Assembly: GCA_050696075.1 (NCBI GenBank)
Contig: JBOGUF010000126.1
Coordinates: 1 to 64,000 of the forward strand
Length of the DNA stretch: 64,000 bases
Source: JBOGUF01 sp050696075
Lineage (GTDB): Bacteria; Chloroflexota; Chloroflexia; Thermomicrobiales; UBA6265
Reading direction: 5' to 3'
Positions 41,791 through 49,499 of the stretch are shown here, piece after piece. A program made the translations under genes and the position numbers. The stretch's first letter is position 1, and each line of letters begins with the position of its first letter. The notes below the pieces were generated by a model. It was not told the DNA's origin. It did not search any database and saw nothing but the letters and a program-made list of their open reading frames with translations.

Positions 41791-42716
41791 TGCAACAGTT
41801 CCTCGATCGTCACGAAGTCATAGCCCTGCTCTTCCAGGGTGTCGATCAAGGGGGGAAGAGCTTCGGCGTCGAGCGTGGCTTCCCCGACGTGCATGAGGAT
41901 GATGGCGCCGGGGGCGGCGAGCTCGACGCCGCAGACCTGGACAATCTCCTCGACCGACGCGCCGTTCCAGCCGAGCGAGTCGCAACTCCACATGATGGTC
42001 AAGTAATAGCCGGCGCCGGCCAGGTCGGCCAGGGTGCCCTCGTCGTAGTCGCCAAAGGGCGGGCGGAAGTAGGGCGCGGTCTCGTAGCCGCCGGTCGCCT
42101 CGCGGATCACCGCTTCCGTCTCTTCGAGTTCTTGCAGCCGCTCCTCGGTCGTCAGAACGCCGGGGTCCCAGGCCGAGGTGGAGAATCCGGTCCAGGAGCG
42201 GTGACTCCAGGTGTGGTTGAAGATCATGTGCCCCTCGTCGGCCATGCGGGCGACGAGATCAGGATTGGCTTCGGTCCAGTGACCGGTGATGCCGAAGCTG
42301 GCCTTGATGCCGTACTCGGCAAGGGTGTCGAGGATCAGTTCCGCCTTGCCGCGGTCGTCGCCCGCGTCGAAGGTGAGCGCGATTTCCCCGCGGCCGCTGT
42401 CGCCTTGTTGGATAACCAGGCTGGCGCCGGCGCCGGGGTCGGGCGGCGGGTCAGGTCGTGGCGTGGAGGTCGGCTCATCGGCTTGGTCGGCTGGCTCGTC
42501 GCCGCCGGCCGTGTCCGGGTCGTCGGGCGGCGTGGCGGGAGCGGCCGGCGATTCGACGACAGCCGGCGAGCCGAGCATCGTCGCGGTTGCGGGTACAGTC
42601 GCCGTAGGGGGATCGGGTGGAGAACCGATGACGGTCTGCTGGGCCGCGCCGATCGCCCGCGGCCTCGCGGTCGGGTCCGAGGCCACCGTCGGCGCGCCCG
42701 CCGCACACGCCGTCAT
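41784..42716 (-). CDS. Polysaccharide deacetylase, signal peptide apparently frameshifted
   Basis: 310 aa from ATG 42716. The NodB domain is complete: EIALTFDAGDDRGKAELILD (catalytic Asp), MIFNHTWSHRSW (H-x-x-x-H metal site), YFRPPFGDYDEGTL, and AIILMHVG near the end. The first residues MTACAAGAPT are a lipobox with its Cys at position 4, but the hydrophobic stretch that should precede it (ILTILVAAA) is encoded just upstream in another frame. As read, the protein would stay in the cytoplasm. Substrate class by family: N- or O-acetylated polysaccharide or peptidoglycan. Confidence 0.82.
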   Translation of the reverse strand: MTACAAGAPTVASDPTARPRAIGAAQQTVIGSPPDPPTATVPATATMLGSPAVVESPAAPATPPDDPDTAGGDEPADQADEPTSTPRPDPPPDPGAGASLVIQQGDSGRGEIALTFDAGDDRGKAELILDTLAEYGIKASFGITGHWTEANPDLVARMADEGHMIFNHTWSHRSWTGFSTSAWDPGVLTTEERLQELEETEAVIREATGGYETAPYFRPPFGDYDEGTLADLAGAGYYLTIMWSCDSLGWNGASVEEIVQVCGVELAAPGAIILMHVGEATLDAEALPPLIDTLEEQGYDFVTIEELLQG

Positions 42717-42772
42717 CAGCGCGGCGGCGACAAGGATCGTGAGGATGCCCGCTAAGCGATGGATCGTAGATC
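42717..42772 (-). other. Out-of-frame signal-peptide segment of the deacetylase
   Basis: On the minus strand an AGGAG site is followed at 7 nt by ATCCATCGCTTAGCGG and codons for IHRLAGILTILVAAA, then the frame leaves the MTAC lipobox by a 2-base deficit. There is no ATG/GTG/TTG at the expected place (ATC instead). Confidence 0.5.
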
Positions 42773-42800
42773 TCCTGGCGGGGCGTGTCCCTCCATGTCG

Positions 42801-42828
42801 TCGAACGCCGAACGCCGAACGCCGAACG
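42801..42828. repeat. Heptanucleotide repeat (CGAACGC)
   Basis: Four CGAACGC units directly after the stop codon of the MIP18-family gene. Confidence 0.8.
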
Positions 42829-43143
42829 TCACCAGATCCCCAGCTCGTCCTTTGCCTCTTCGCTCATCGCCTCGGGGGACCAGGGTGGGCTCCAGACGAG
42901 CTTGACGTCGACCTCGCCGACGCCCGGCAGGTCCTTCAGCGCGCCCTGCACTTCCTGGACGATGACCGGACCCAAGGGGCAGCCGAGGGACGTCAGCGTC
43001 ATCGTCACCAAAACGTCGCCGCTTTCGGCAACGTCGGTATCGTAGACCAGCCCCAGGTCGACGATGTTGATCCCAATCTCCGGGTCGTAGACGTTCTTCA
43101 GTCCTTCGCGGACATCCTCGGGTGAAAAGGTCACGGCCATCAT
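42829..43143 (-). CDS. MIP18/SufT-family iron-sulfur assembly factor
   Basis: 104 aa. Starts at ATG 43143 or the adjacent ATG 43140, with GGAG upstream. EGLKNVYDPEIGINIVDLGLVYDTDV and VTMTLTSLGCPLGPVIVQEV (the reactive Cys) are the MIP18/PaaD-like signature. These proteins help insert or deliver iron-sulfur clusters. No suf genes are adjacent. Confidence 0.9.
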   Translation of the reverse strand: MMAVTFSPEDVREGLKNVYDPEIGINIVDLGLVYDTDVAESGDVLVTMTLTSLGCPLGPVIVQEVQGALKDLPGVGEVDVKLVWSPPWSPEAMSEEAKDELGIW

Positions 43144-43203
43144 TCGCGCTCCATGTCTATCCGATTTCCGGCAACGCCGGCTCATCAAGTGTACCAGCCG
43201 ACG

Positions 43204-43320
43204 AGCTATCAGCTATCAGCCGTCAGCCGTCAGCCGTGCGCAGGCGGCAGGCGGAAGGCGGAAGGCGGAAAGGCCCGGTACTCAGCACTCGGTACTCGGT
43301 ACTCGGTACTCGGTACTCGT
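43204..43320. repeat. Long composite heptanucleotide array
   Basis: About sixteen 7-bp units that change type along the run: CAGCTAT, CAGCCGT (three), GGCGGAA (three), then CGGTACT (five, one CAGCACT). It ends exactly at the stop codon of the TauE-type gene. Confidence 0.9.
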
Positions 43321-44132
43321 CAGACGAAGAGCAGCATCGCGCCCGCGATCACCGGCGCCGCCACTACCGACCCGCGCAGCACCCGCCGCGGCGCCCGCCG
43401 GGTGAACCGCGCGCCGACGAAGGAGCCGGCGCTGAGGCCGGCAACGGTGCCGACCAGATGAGGTACGGAGACAGCCCCGGTCGTGGCGAGAACCGATGCC
43501 CCGCTGACGCTGATGAAGACGAGGGTCAGCATCGTCGTGCCGATCGTCTGGCGCAGCGGCAACTTCAACGCGGTCAGGAATCCGAGTTGGAGATAGGGCG
43601 CCATGCCGACACCGAAGAAGGCCGACGCCGCGCCGCCGGAAAGGCCGAGGCCGATTGCGGTCGCGGTCTGGCGCTCGACCGGGACCGCTGCCGCCGGGTC
43701 GTGCGCCGCCATCACGCGCGCGGTCACGCGCGTCCGCGGCCAGACCATCGCCGCCAGCGCCCAGAGCGCGAGCCCGGCGGCCGGTTTCAGAAGCGCGGCC
43801 GAAACATTCTGCCCGAAGCTGGCCCCGAGGATCGCGCCGATTACCCCCGAAACCCCGGCTGTCACCCCGACGCGGGGCGAAACGTTCCCCTCGCGGTAAT
43901 GAGAGGCGGCGCCGGCGACGGTGACGAAGCACATCGCCGCCAGCGCCGTCCCAATCGCCTCGTGGATCGGCAGGCGGAAAAGACTCGTCAGCAACGCCAC
44001 GACCAATCCCGCTCCACCGGCGCCGATAAACCCCAGCACCACGCCGAGGGCGAAAGTCGTCAGCGCCAGGGTGGCGATCGTGGTCAGGGCCGCGCCCCCC
44101 GATCGGTCCGGCTCGGATCGACCTCCCGCCAC
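43320..44132 (-). CDS. TauE/SafE-family membrane transporter
   Basis: 270 aa from ATG 44132 (inside the end of the upstream gene). About eight TM helices in two repeats: TFALGVVLGFIGAGGAGLVVALL and GLGLSGGAASAFFGVGMAPYLQLGFL carry the GxxxGxxGxGGG-type motifs of TauE (DUF81). These export sulfite, sulfoacetate or other organic anions. It overlaps the small membrane gene upstream by 49 bp, so the two are one operon. Confidence 0.88.
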   Translation of the reverse strand: MAGGRSEPDRSGGAALTTIATLALTTFALGVVLGFIGAGGAGLVVALLTSLFRLPIHEAIGTALAAMCFVTVAGAASHYREGNVSPRVGVTAGVSGVIGAILGASFGQNVSAALLKPAAGLALWALAAMVWPRTRVTARVMAAHDPAAAVPVERQTATAIGLGLSGGAASAFFGVGMAPYLQLGFLTALKLPLRQTIGTTMLTLVFISVSGASVLATTGAVSVPHLVGTVAGLSAGSFVGARFTRRAPRRVLRGSVVAAPVIAGAMLLFV

Positions 44133-44389
44133 GATGCCTCGATGTCGGACGGCGGCGCGGCGGGGCGGGATCGGCCGTTGCGCACGCTCAGCCAGAAGAG
44201 GACGGCGGCGACAAACGGGACCACCAGGAGCAAGACGATGACGATGCGGACCAGCGTGCCGACCAGCCCATGGAAAAACCAGCCGATGAACATCCCCATC
44301 AGCAACCCCGCCACAAAGGCGTAGAGCAGCGGCCGGAGCCGGTCGAGCGACGATTGCGACCGCGGCGGTGGTGTCTGCGATTCGTACAT
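44084..44389 (-). CDS. Small two-TM membrane protein
   Basis: 101 aa from ATG 44389 with GAGGAG upstream. Two helices: LLYAFVAGLLMGMFIGWFFHG and LVRIVIVLLLVVPFVAAVLFWL, with a polar Arg/Pro-rich tail. No known domain. Translated just before, and overlapping, the TauE-type gene; it could assist that transporter, but this is only positional. Confidence 0.65.
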   Translation of the reverse strand: MYESQTPPPRSQSSLDRLRPLLYAFVAGLLMGMFIGWFFHGLVGTLVRIVIVLLLVVPFVAAVLFWLSVRNGRSRPAAPPSDIEASWREVDPSRTDRGARP

Positions 44390-44414
44390 TTGGCGGCGCT
44401 CCTCAACCACGCAC

Positions 44415-44455
44415 CCCCGAACTCCGAACTCCGAACTCCGAACTCCGAACCCCGG
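44415..44455. repeat. Heptanucleotide array (GAACTCC)
   Basis: Five units of GAACTCC/GAACCCC in the space between the divergent small membrane gene and recQ. Confidence 0.9.
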
Positions 44456-44539
44456 AACTGGCGCGGGGGCGGTATCCTGTTGCGCAACGGCATTGTTCCA
44501 CATCCGGCCGCCCCGCTACCGGCATTGCTGCCGGGCCGC

Positions 44540-44568
44540 TATACTAGAATAGAATATGTGTTCTATTC
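44540..44568 (+). promoter_or_regulatory. recQ promoter with SOS-box-like dyad
   Basis: TATACT (44540-44545) is followed by GAATAGA (44547-44553) and TCTATTC (44562-44568), a perfect 7-bp dyad. Its centre reads AGAATATGTGTTCT (44551-44564), one base from the Gram-positive LexA half-site pair GAAC-N4-GTTC. A repressor bound here would cover the transcription start of a repair helicase gene. Confidence 0.5.
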
Positions 44569-44595
44569 GGGCGCTCGGACACGAGGAGGAGGACG

Positions 44596-47500
44596 GTGAC
44601 GGCGCGGGCCGCGACCGGCATCCGGACAATTGACGATCAGCGACTAGGCGCGCCCGTGCTCGACCTGGCGCTCTCGCCGGCCGCCGCCATGCGGCTGCCG
44701 GTCAAGCTCCAATGGTCGCTCGTGGGCTTCTACCGTGCCGCCGGGGCCTTCGACCAAGCGGAAGCGCTCCTGGCCGAGATCTACCAGCGATCCGGCGAGA
44801 CGATGCAGTGGCTGGAGGAGAAGGCGCGTCTCGCCTTCGCCGCCGGCCGCATCGACGAGGCGCTCGCCGTGATGACCGACCGCGCCAACCGCTCCCCGGC
44901 GCCGACGGCGCGGGCCGGTCTGGCGCGCCTCTACCTCGAAGCGGGCAACATCAACCGCGCCGCCGCGATCAGCTTCGAGCTCTCGCGCCAGAACCCCGAC
45001 CTCGCCACCGTCGCCACCCTCGCCGCCGACGTGGCGCGGGTCCAGGGCGACGTCGAAACGGCGCGGAGCTATTACCTCGGCGTCCTCGACGCTAAACCGG
45101 AGAGCCTGCAGCCGCTGCTGGCCCTCGCCCGCCTCGGCGTCGACGAACGTGACCACGATGCCGCGCGCAACTTCCTGCGCCGCGCCCTCTCCGCCGCCGG
45201 CGACGCGGCCACGCCCAATCAACTCACCACCGCCGCCGCCATTGCCGCCGACCTCGGCGACGCCGACCAGGCCGCCACCCTCCGTGCCCGCGCCGCCGAC
45301 CTCGACCGCCAGCGCGCCGAAGGCCTGGCCGCCAAGATCCGCGAAGAACTGGCGGACCTGGGCGACGAACCGGAGTTTCATGAGGACGACGCGCTGCCCC
45401 CTCCCCGTCATTCCGATCGCTCTCCCCGTCATTCCGCACCCCCTCCCCGTCATTCCGATCGCAGAGAGGAATCCGTCCCCGCGCAATCGAACCGCCAGAT
45501 TCCTCGACCCGCTCGGAATGACGAGGGGAGTGCGCGGCCTGACGAGGGGGCTGCTCGGCCTGACGGGGGTGTTGTTCGGCGCAACGGTGGTGCAGAAGCG
45601 ACCGGTCGATCAGAACCCGCGCGGGAAGTCGCCGCCCTCACCTCGACGGCCGACGAACCGGCGGTTGATCCAGCGGTCATGGAAACGCTGCGGCGCGACT
45701 TCGGCCATCCCGCGTTACGACCCGGCCAGGCGTCGGTCATCCACCGGGTAATGGCGCGGCGGGACACGCTGGCGATTATGCCGACCGGCGCCGGCAAGTC
45801 GCTCACCTTCCAGTTGCCGTCGATGTTGCTCCCTGGCGTCACCCTCGTCCTCTCCCCGCTCATCGCCCTGATGAAGGATCAGGTCGAAGGGTTGCCGGCC
45901 GCGGTGCAAGAGCGGACGGCGCTGATCAACAGCACCCTCTCCCGCGACCAGATGCGGGACGCGCTTGACCGCCTCGCCTCCGGTTCACTGAAGTTGATCT
46001 ACGCCGCGCCGGAGCGGTTGCGCCACAATGCCTTCCTGAAGGCGCTGCGCCAGGCCGGGGTCGCGCTCGTCGTCGTCGACGAGGCGCACTGCGTCTCGAT
46101 GTGGGGCCACGACTTCCGCCCGGACTATCTCTCGATTCCCCGCGCCCTGCCGGAACTGGGCGACCCGCCGGTGCTTGCCATCACCGCCACCGCCACCCCG
46201 GCGATGGTCCGCCAAATCGCCACCGGGTTTGGCCGGGAACTGGACGTCATCCGGGTCAGCGTCTTCCGCCCGAACCTCTGCTACGAGGTCCACCGCCCGA
46301 AGAGCCGGGAGGAGAAGGTTGCCAAGGCGATCGAGATCTGCCGCCAGGAGCAAGGCGCGGGCATTATTTATGTCTCGTCGCGCAAGGACGCGGAGGCGCT
46401 CGCCAACCTGCTGCGCGATCGCGGCGTCTGGGCGCTGCCGTACCACGCCGGCCTCGATTCCGAGGTGCGCGCCCGCAACCAGGACTTGTTTATGCGCGGC
46501 CGCGCCCGCGCGATCGCGGCGACCGTCGCCTTTGGCATGGGGGTGGACAAAGCGGACGTCCGCTTCATCGTCCACCTCAGCCCGCCGTCGTCGCTCGAGG
46601 CCTACGCCCAGGAGTCGGGACGGGCCGGGCGCGATGGCAAGCCGGCGAAATGCGTCCTGCTCGTCGCTCCCTCCGACCAGGCAAGCCTGACCCGCAACGC
46701 CCGGCGCGATGAGCTCGACCTCGATACCCTGCGTCGCGTCTACGCCGGCATCAAGCGCGCCGCCACCGGCCGCTGGGCGATCTTCGACCCGGCCACCCTG
46801 CTTCCGTACTCGTTTGACGACGAGGAGGGGGAAGAGGAGGTCGATCCGCGTGTCGCCCTCGGCCTGCTCGAACAAGCCGGGCTCATCCGTCGCCACCCGG
46901 ACGCCCCGATCGGCCTCACCCTGCGCTGGACCGCCTTCGCCGACACGGTGACGAGCAATCTGGAGGCCTGGGCGCGCTTCGAGGCGTGGCTCGGTCCGGC
47001 GCGGCGGCAGGGCGGCGCGGTCATCCGGACAGCGGAAGCGTGCGAGGCGACCGGCCTCACGCCCCGCGAGCTCGATTTACTCCTCAGCGACCGCGACGAC
47101 CTGCTGGTGCGCGACGGCCCGCGCGCGACCTGCCTCGAAATCCTGCCGGTCCAAGGCGACGCCGGCGCGACCCTGACCCAGCTCATCGAGCGCGCCCGCG
47201 CCGACGCCCGCCGCCGGATCAAGCAGGTGATGGACTACGCGGCCGGCAACCGCTGCCGTCACGCCGTCCTTGCCGCCCACCTCGGTGAGCGCCTCGACCC
47301 CTGCGGCACCGTCTGCGACGTCTGCACCGGCGCGGCCGCCAAGCGATCGGAGGTGACCGCCGCAGCGAGCACTGTCAAGGTGCGGTTGACCGCGCGGGAC
47401 GTCATGTCCGTCCTGAACGGTGTCCGCACCTTGCCCTACCAAATGGGAAAACCGGGTCTCGTGAAGCTCCTGCTCGGATCGGTCGAGAGCCGACTCCGCG

Positions 47501-47979
47501 CCGACCGCTCACCCGCCTTTGGCGCGCTCTCCGGCTTCAAGAAGGCGCAGGTCGAGCGCCTGATCGACCGCCTCATCGATGACGGCCTGCTCTATCGTGA
47601 CCTCGACCACGAGTACAAAATCATCACCCTGACCGAACGCGGCGCCTCCGTCACCATCGACGACCTCTTTGGTTATGAAGATGCGGCGCCCACTCCGCGC
47701 CCGACCCGCTCGGTGCAAGAAGGGCCGCCGGCCATCGAGGAGGACGCCGACCTCGACCCCGAGGACCACGAACTGCTCGAAACGCTCTACGCCTGGCGCC
47801 GCGAGCGCGCCAGCGCCGACGCTGTCCCGCCCTACGTCATCGCCCACAACAGCCAGTTGCGCAACCTCGCCGTCGCCCGCCCCCGCACCCTCGCCGCCCT
47901 CGGCAACGTCCCCGGCTTCGGCCCCGCCCGCGTCGACAAGTACGGCGACGAGTTGTTGGGGTTGATTGCGCGGCAATAG
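44596..47979 (+). CDS. TPR-RecQ fusion helicase with HRDC domain
   Basis: 1127 aa from GTG 44596 (GAGGAGGAGG upstream). Residues ~30-250 form TPR-like helical repeats (LVGFYRAAGAFDQAEALLAEIY ...). Residues ~270-325 are encoded by a dispersed repeat. Then a full RecQ core: PTGAGKS (396-402), DEAHC (495-499), ATATATPAMV, the helicase C domain with FGMGVDKADVRFIVHLSPPSS and QESGRAGRDG, the RecQ zinc site (CRHAVLAAHLGERLDPCGTVCDVC), a winged helix and a C-terminal HRDC domain (RERASADAVPPYVI ... PGFGPARVDKYG). RecQ unwinds DNA 3'-5' in recombination repair. The N-terminal TPR part is unusual for RecQ. Confidence 0.88.
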   Translation: MTARAATGIRTIDDQRLGAPVLDLALSPAAAMRLPVKLQWSLVGFYRAAGAFDQAEALLAEIYQRSGETMQWLEEKARLAFAAGRIDEALAVMTDRANRSPAPTARAGLARLYLEAGNINRAAAISFELSRQNPDLATVATLAADVARVQGDVETARSYYLGVLDAKPESLQPLLALARLGVDERDHDAARNFLRRALSAAGDAATPNQLTTAAAIAADLGDADQAATLRARAADLDRQRAEGLAAKIREELADLGDEPEFHEDDALPPPRHSDRSPRHSAPPPRHSDRREESVPAQSNRQIPRPARNDEGSARPDEGAARPDGGVVRRNGGAEATGRSEPAREVAALTSTADEPAVDPAVMETLRRDFGHPALRPGQASVIHRVMARRDTLAIMPTGAGKSLTFQLPSMLLPGVTLVLSPLIALMKDQVEGLPAAVQERTALINSTLSRDQMRDALDRLASGSLKLIYAAPERLRHNAFLKALRQAGVALVVVDEAHCVSMWGHDFRPDYLSIPRALPELGDPPVLAITATATPAMVRQIATGFGRELDVIRVSVFRPNLCYEVHRPKSREEKVAKAIEICRQEQGAGIIYVSSRKDAEALANLLRDRGVWALPYHAGLDSEVRARNQDLFMRGRARAIAATVAFGMGVDKADVRFIVHLSPPSSLEAYAQESGRAGRDGKPAKCVLLVAPSDQASLTRNARRDELDLDTLRRVYAGIKRAATGRWAIFDPATLLPYSFDDEEGEEEVDPRVALGLLEQAGLIRRHPDAPIGLTLRWTAFADTVTSNLEAWARFEAWLGPARRQGGAVIRTAEACEATGLTPRELDLLLSDRDDLLVRDGPRATCLEILPVQGDAGATLTQLIERARADARRRIKQVMDYAAGNRCRHAVLAAHLGERLDPCGTVCDVCTGAAAKRSEVTAAASTVKVRLTARDVMSVLNGVRTLPYQMGKPGLVKLLLGSVESRLRADRSPAFGALSGFKKAQVERLIDRLIDDGLLYRDLDHEYKIITLTERGASVTIDDLFGYEDAAPTPRPTRSVQEGPPAIEEDADLDPEDHELLETLYAWRRERASADAVPPYVIAHNSQLRNLAVARPRTLAALGNVPGFGPARVDKYGDELLGLIARQ
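45403..45570. repeat. GTCATTCCGA-type repeat inserted in frame in recQ
   Basis: Three CCCCGTCATTCCGATCG-type units, then GAGAGGAATCCGTCCC, and the inverted half GATTCCTCGACCCG with GGAATGACGAGG. Read through without a stop, it encodes an RHSDRS/PDEGAARPDGG-type linker between the TPR part and the helicase. Confidence 0.85.
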
Positions 47980-48028
47980 ATCGAGGGCTGGGCACTATTG
48001 CCTAACGCCTAGGCGGCGTTTGCAAAGC

Positions 48029-48155
48029 TCCGTCATGCTGAGGCGACGCCGAAGCATCCCCCGGCGCAGCCGCCCCGACGTGCTCCCCCAGGATTGGGGG
48101 TCGGGGGGCCGCCGCGCTTCGCCGGGGGATGCTTCGATGCCTCAGCCTGACGGTT
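48029..48155. repeat. Composite dispersed repeat (nested palindromes)
   Basis: CTCCGTCATGCTGAGGCGA and GATGCCTCAGCCTGACGG are the outer arms, with GAAGCATCCCC/GGGGATGCTTC, around GTGCTCCCCCAGGATTGG. Same architecture as at 36915-37040, including flanking GTTTGCAA-like ends. Confidence 0.8.
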
Positions 48156-48192
48156 CGCAAACGCGGCCGAACGCCGAACGCCTCGTCGATGC

Positions 48193-48198
48193 TACAAT
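48193..48198 (+). promoter_or_regulatory. -10 box (TACAAT) of the tRNA-Sec gene
   Basis: GCTACAATCC; the predicted start is about 10 bp before the mature tRNA 5' end. Confidence 0.5.
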
Positions 48199-48214
48199 CC
48201 CATGCCGCCGCGAT

Positions 48215-48312
48215 GGGGGCGGAAGGGGCCCGGTGGCCTCCCCGGTCTTCAAAACCGTGTGGGCGTCGGCGATCCCGGCGCCGGTGGGTTCGACTCCCAT
48301 GCGCCCTCGCCA
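48215..48312 (+). tRNA. selC: tRNA-Sec (anticodon TCA)
   Basis: About 98 nt with encoded CCA. Acceptor GGGGGCGG pairs with GCGCCCTC (G-U at pair 2, mismatch at pair 8). A 6-bp D stem with 4-nt loop (GGGGCC-CGGT-GGCCTC), anticodon loop CTTCAAA with TCA at 48249-48251, a long variable arm (GGCGTCGG ... CCCGGCGCC) and T arm GTGGG-TTCGACT-CCCAT. The long D stem, long variable arm and UCA anticodon are the marks of selenocysteine tRNA. It implies SelA, SelB and SelD elsewhere in the genome. Confidence 0.88.
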
Positions 48313-48334
48313 CCCAACACGCCCATAAAATCGG

Positions 48335-48373
48335 AAAAAACGACGGCCGGCAGGTCTTTCCTGCCGGCTGTCG
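48335..48373 (-). terminator. Terminator on the minus strand next to tRNA-Sec
   Basis: 48341-48354 and 48360-48373 form a 14-bp stem (one G-U) with a 5-nt loop; on the minus strand it is followed by TTTTTT (48340-48335) and TTTT at 48330-48327. It lies downstream of the integrase relic, so it probably served that gene. It may also end tRNA transcription on the + strand. Confidence 0.75.
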
Positions 48374-48433
48374 TCTACTGATGTGTCCCCACCTGACAGC
48401 CAAACGGACAGCCAAACGTGACGGGATGCCGCC

Positions 48434-48546
48434 TCACGCCCCGAACAGGGTGTCCATCGCGGCGGCCTGCTCGTGCAGCACGGGCGCCAGGGGCGAGTAC
48501 GTGTCCAGCGGCCGCGTACTGGTCGGTGCTCCAGCCCGATGGGACG
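48434..48546 (-). pseudogene. C-terminal relic of a tyrosine integrase
   Basis: On the minus strand, ending at TGA 48436-48434, the frame reads PLDTYSPLAPVLHEQAAAMD followed by TLFGA. This is the usual end of phage/ICE tyrosine recombinases (LDTYSHxxP...QxxAAxxLDxLF, with the nucleophile Tyr in TYS). The rest of the catalytic domain is gone: the upstream DNA is the 3' end of another gene. Adjacent tRNA-Sec fits a tRNA-targeted integration event. Confidence 0.6.
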
Positions 48547-48579
48547 ACACCGGAGGCGGTCATGGCGATGCGGACACGA

Positions 48580-49239
48580 TCAGGCGCCGTGCCACCCACC
48601 GCTCGCCTGCCCGCGGCGCCGCGCGATTGCCCCCAAGGCCAAGAGGAGACTCGCGACTCCGCCCAAGGCGAGGACCAACCCATTCCGACTCCTGAAGGCA
48701 GCGGTGCCGACGCCCGTCTCCGATATGCCGTTCGTGCTCACGCCCGTTGTCGGAGCGTCGTCCGGGCCGCCCACATCGGCCATTGCGGGCGCCACGACGT
48801 CTCCGCAGACGAGAATATCCTCGATCTCCCGCTCCCCGGCGTGGACATGGATGATCGTCTCTTCCGCCAGCCATTCCTCGAGCGGAATTTCGACCGTTGT
48901 CGTACTCTGACCCTCCACGCCAGTGGGTGTCAGCACGACGTCGCCCGAGGGCGCGAGCGGGTCAGGCTCGTAACTTTCGCAGGTGCCTTGGTGAATATGC
49001 ACCACGTTGCCGTCCAGGATTCCCTCGAGTTGCAGCATGACCTCGGTGGCGCCGTCGACCGCGGTCAGTGTGACCGTGCCGGTCACGCCGGAGTCGTTTA
49101 CTTCTTGCAGCTCAATGACGATTTGCTCCGGCTCATCCTGGGCGCCAAGGGGCGCCACCGCTCCAATCCCGGTGACCGCCATCAGCACCGCGGCACCGGC
49201 GATCAGACATGTGGTCACTCGCCCCGTCTGCACGTTCAC
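48580..49239 (-). CDS. Secreted, C-terminally membrane-anchored protein
   Basis: 219 aa from GTG 49239, with AAAGGAG 7 nt upstream. Signal peptide (VTTCLIAGAAVLMAVTGIGAVAPLGAQ), a beta-rich middle of ~120 residues (IVIELQEVNDSGVTGTVTLTAVDGATEVMLQLEGI, NVVHIHQGTC, EETIIHVHAG) resembling CHRD-type surface domains, a Ser/Thr-rich stalk, and a C-terminal TM helix plus RRR (ALGGVASLLLALGAIARRR). The end looks like a sortase-type anchor without a clear LPxTG. Function unknown; surface-exposed. Confidence 0.72.
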   Translation of the reverse strand: MNVQTGRVTTCLIAGAAVLMAVTGIGAVAPLGAQDEPEQIVIELQEVNDSGVTGTVTLTAVDGATEVMLQLEGILDGNVVHIHQGTCESYEPDPLAPSGDVVLTPTGVEGQSTTTVEIPLEEWLAEETIIHVHAGEREIEDILVCGDVVAPAMADVGGPDDAPTTGVSTNGISETGVGTAAFRSRNGLVLALGGVASLLLALGAIARRRGQASGGWHGA

Positions 49240-49499
49240 GACCGCGCTCCTTTCTCAATGTTCGGCAGAGGGGAACGACGACCGGCTGATGAGAACCGCC
49301 TCCCCCCCAACCCGCGGTCCTGCAGCGTGGATCATCGGTTCGCGGATGAGATACTACAATAGCTGACCAGATTGGGCGACACCTCGCGCGAACGCATCTG
49401 CTCTTCGCCGCGTAAACGGTTGGCCGTCGGCGGGGGACAGGGAGATGGAGTTCGCGGTTCGAGCCGGCCGGCGCAAGGATGCTCTTGGGGGGGCGGAGG

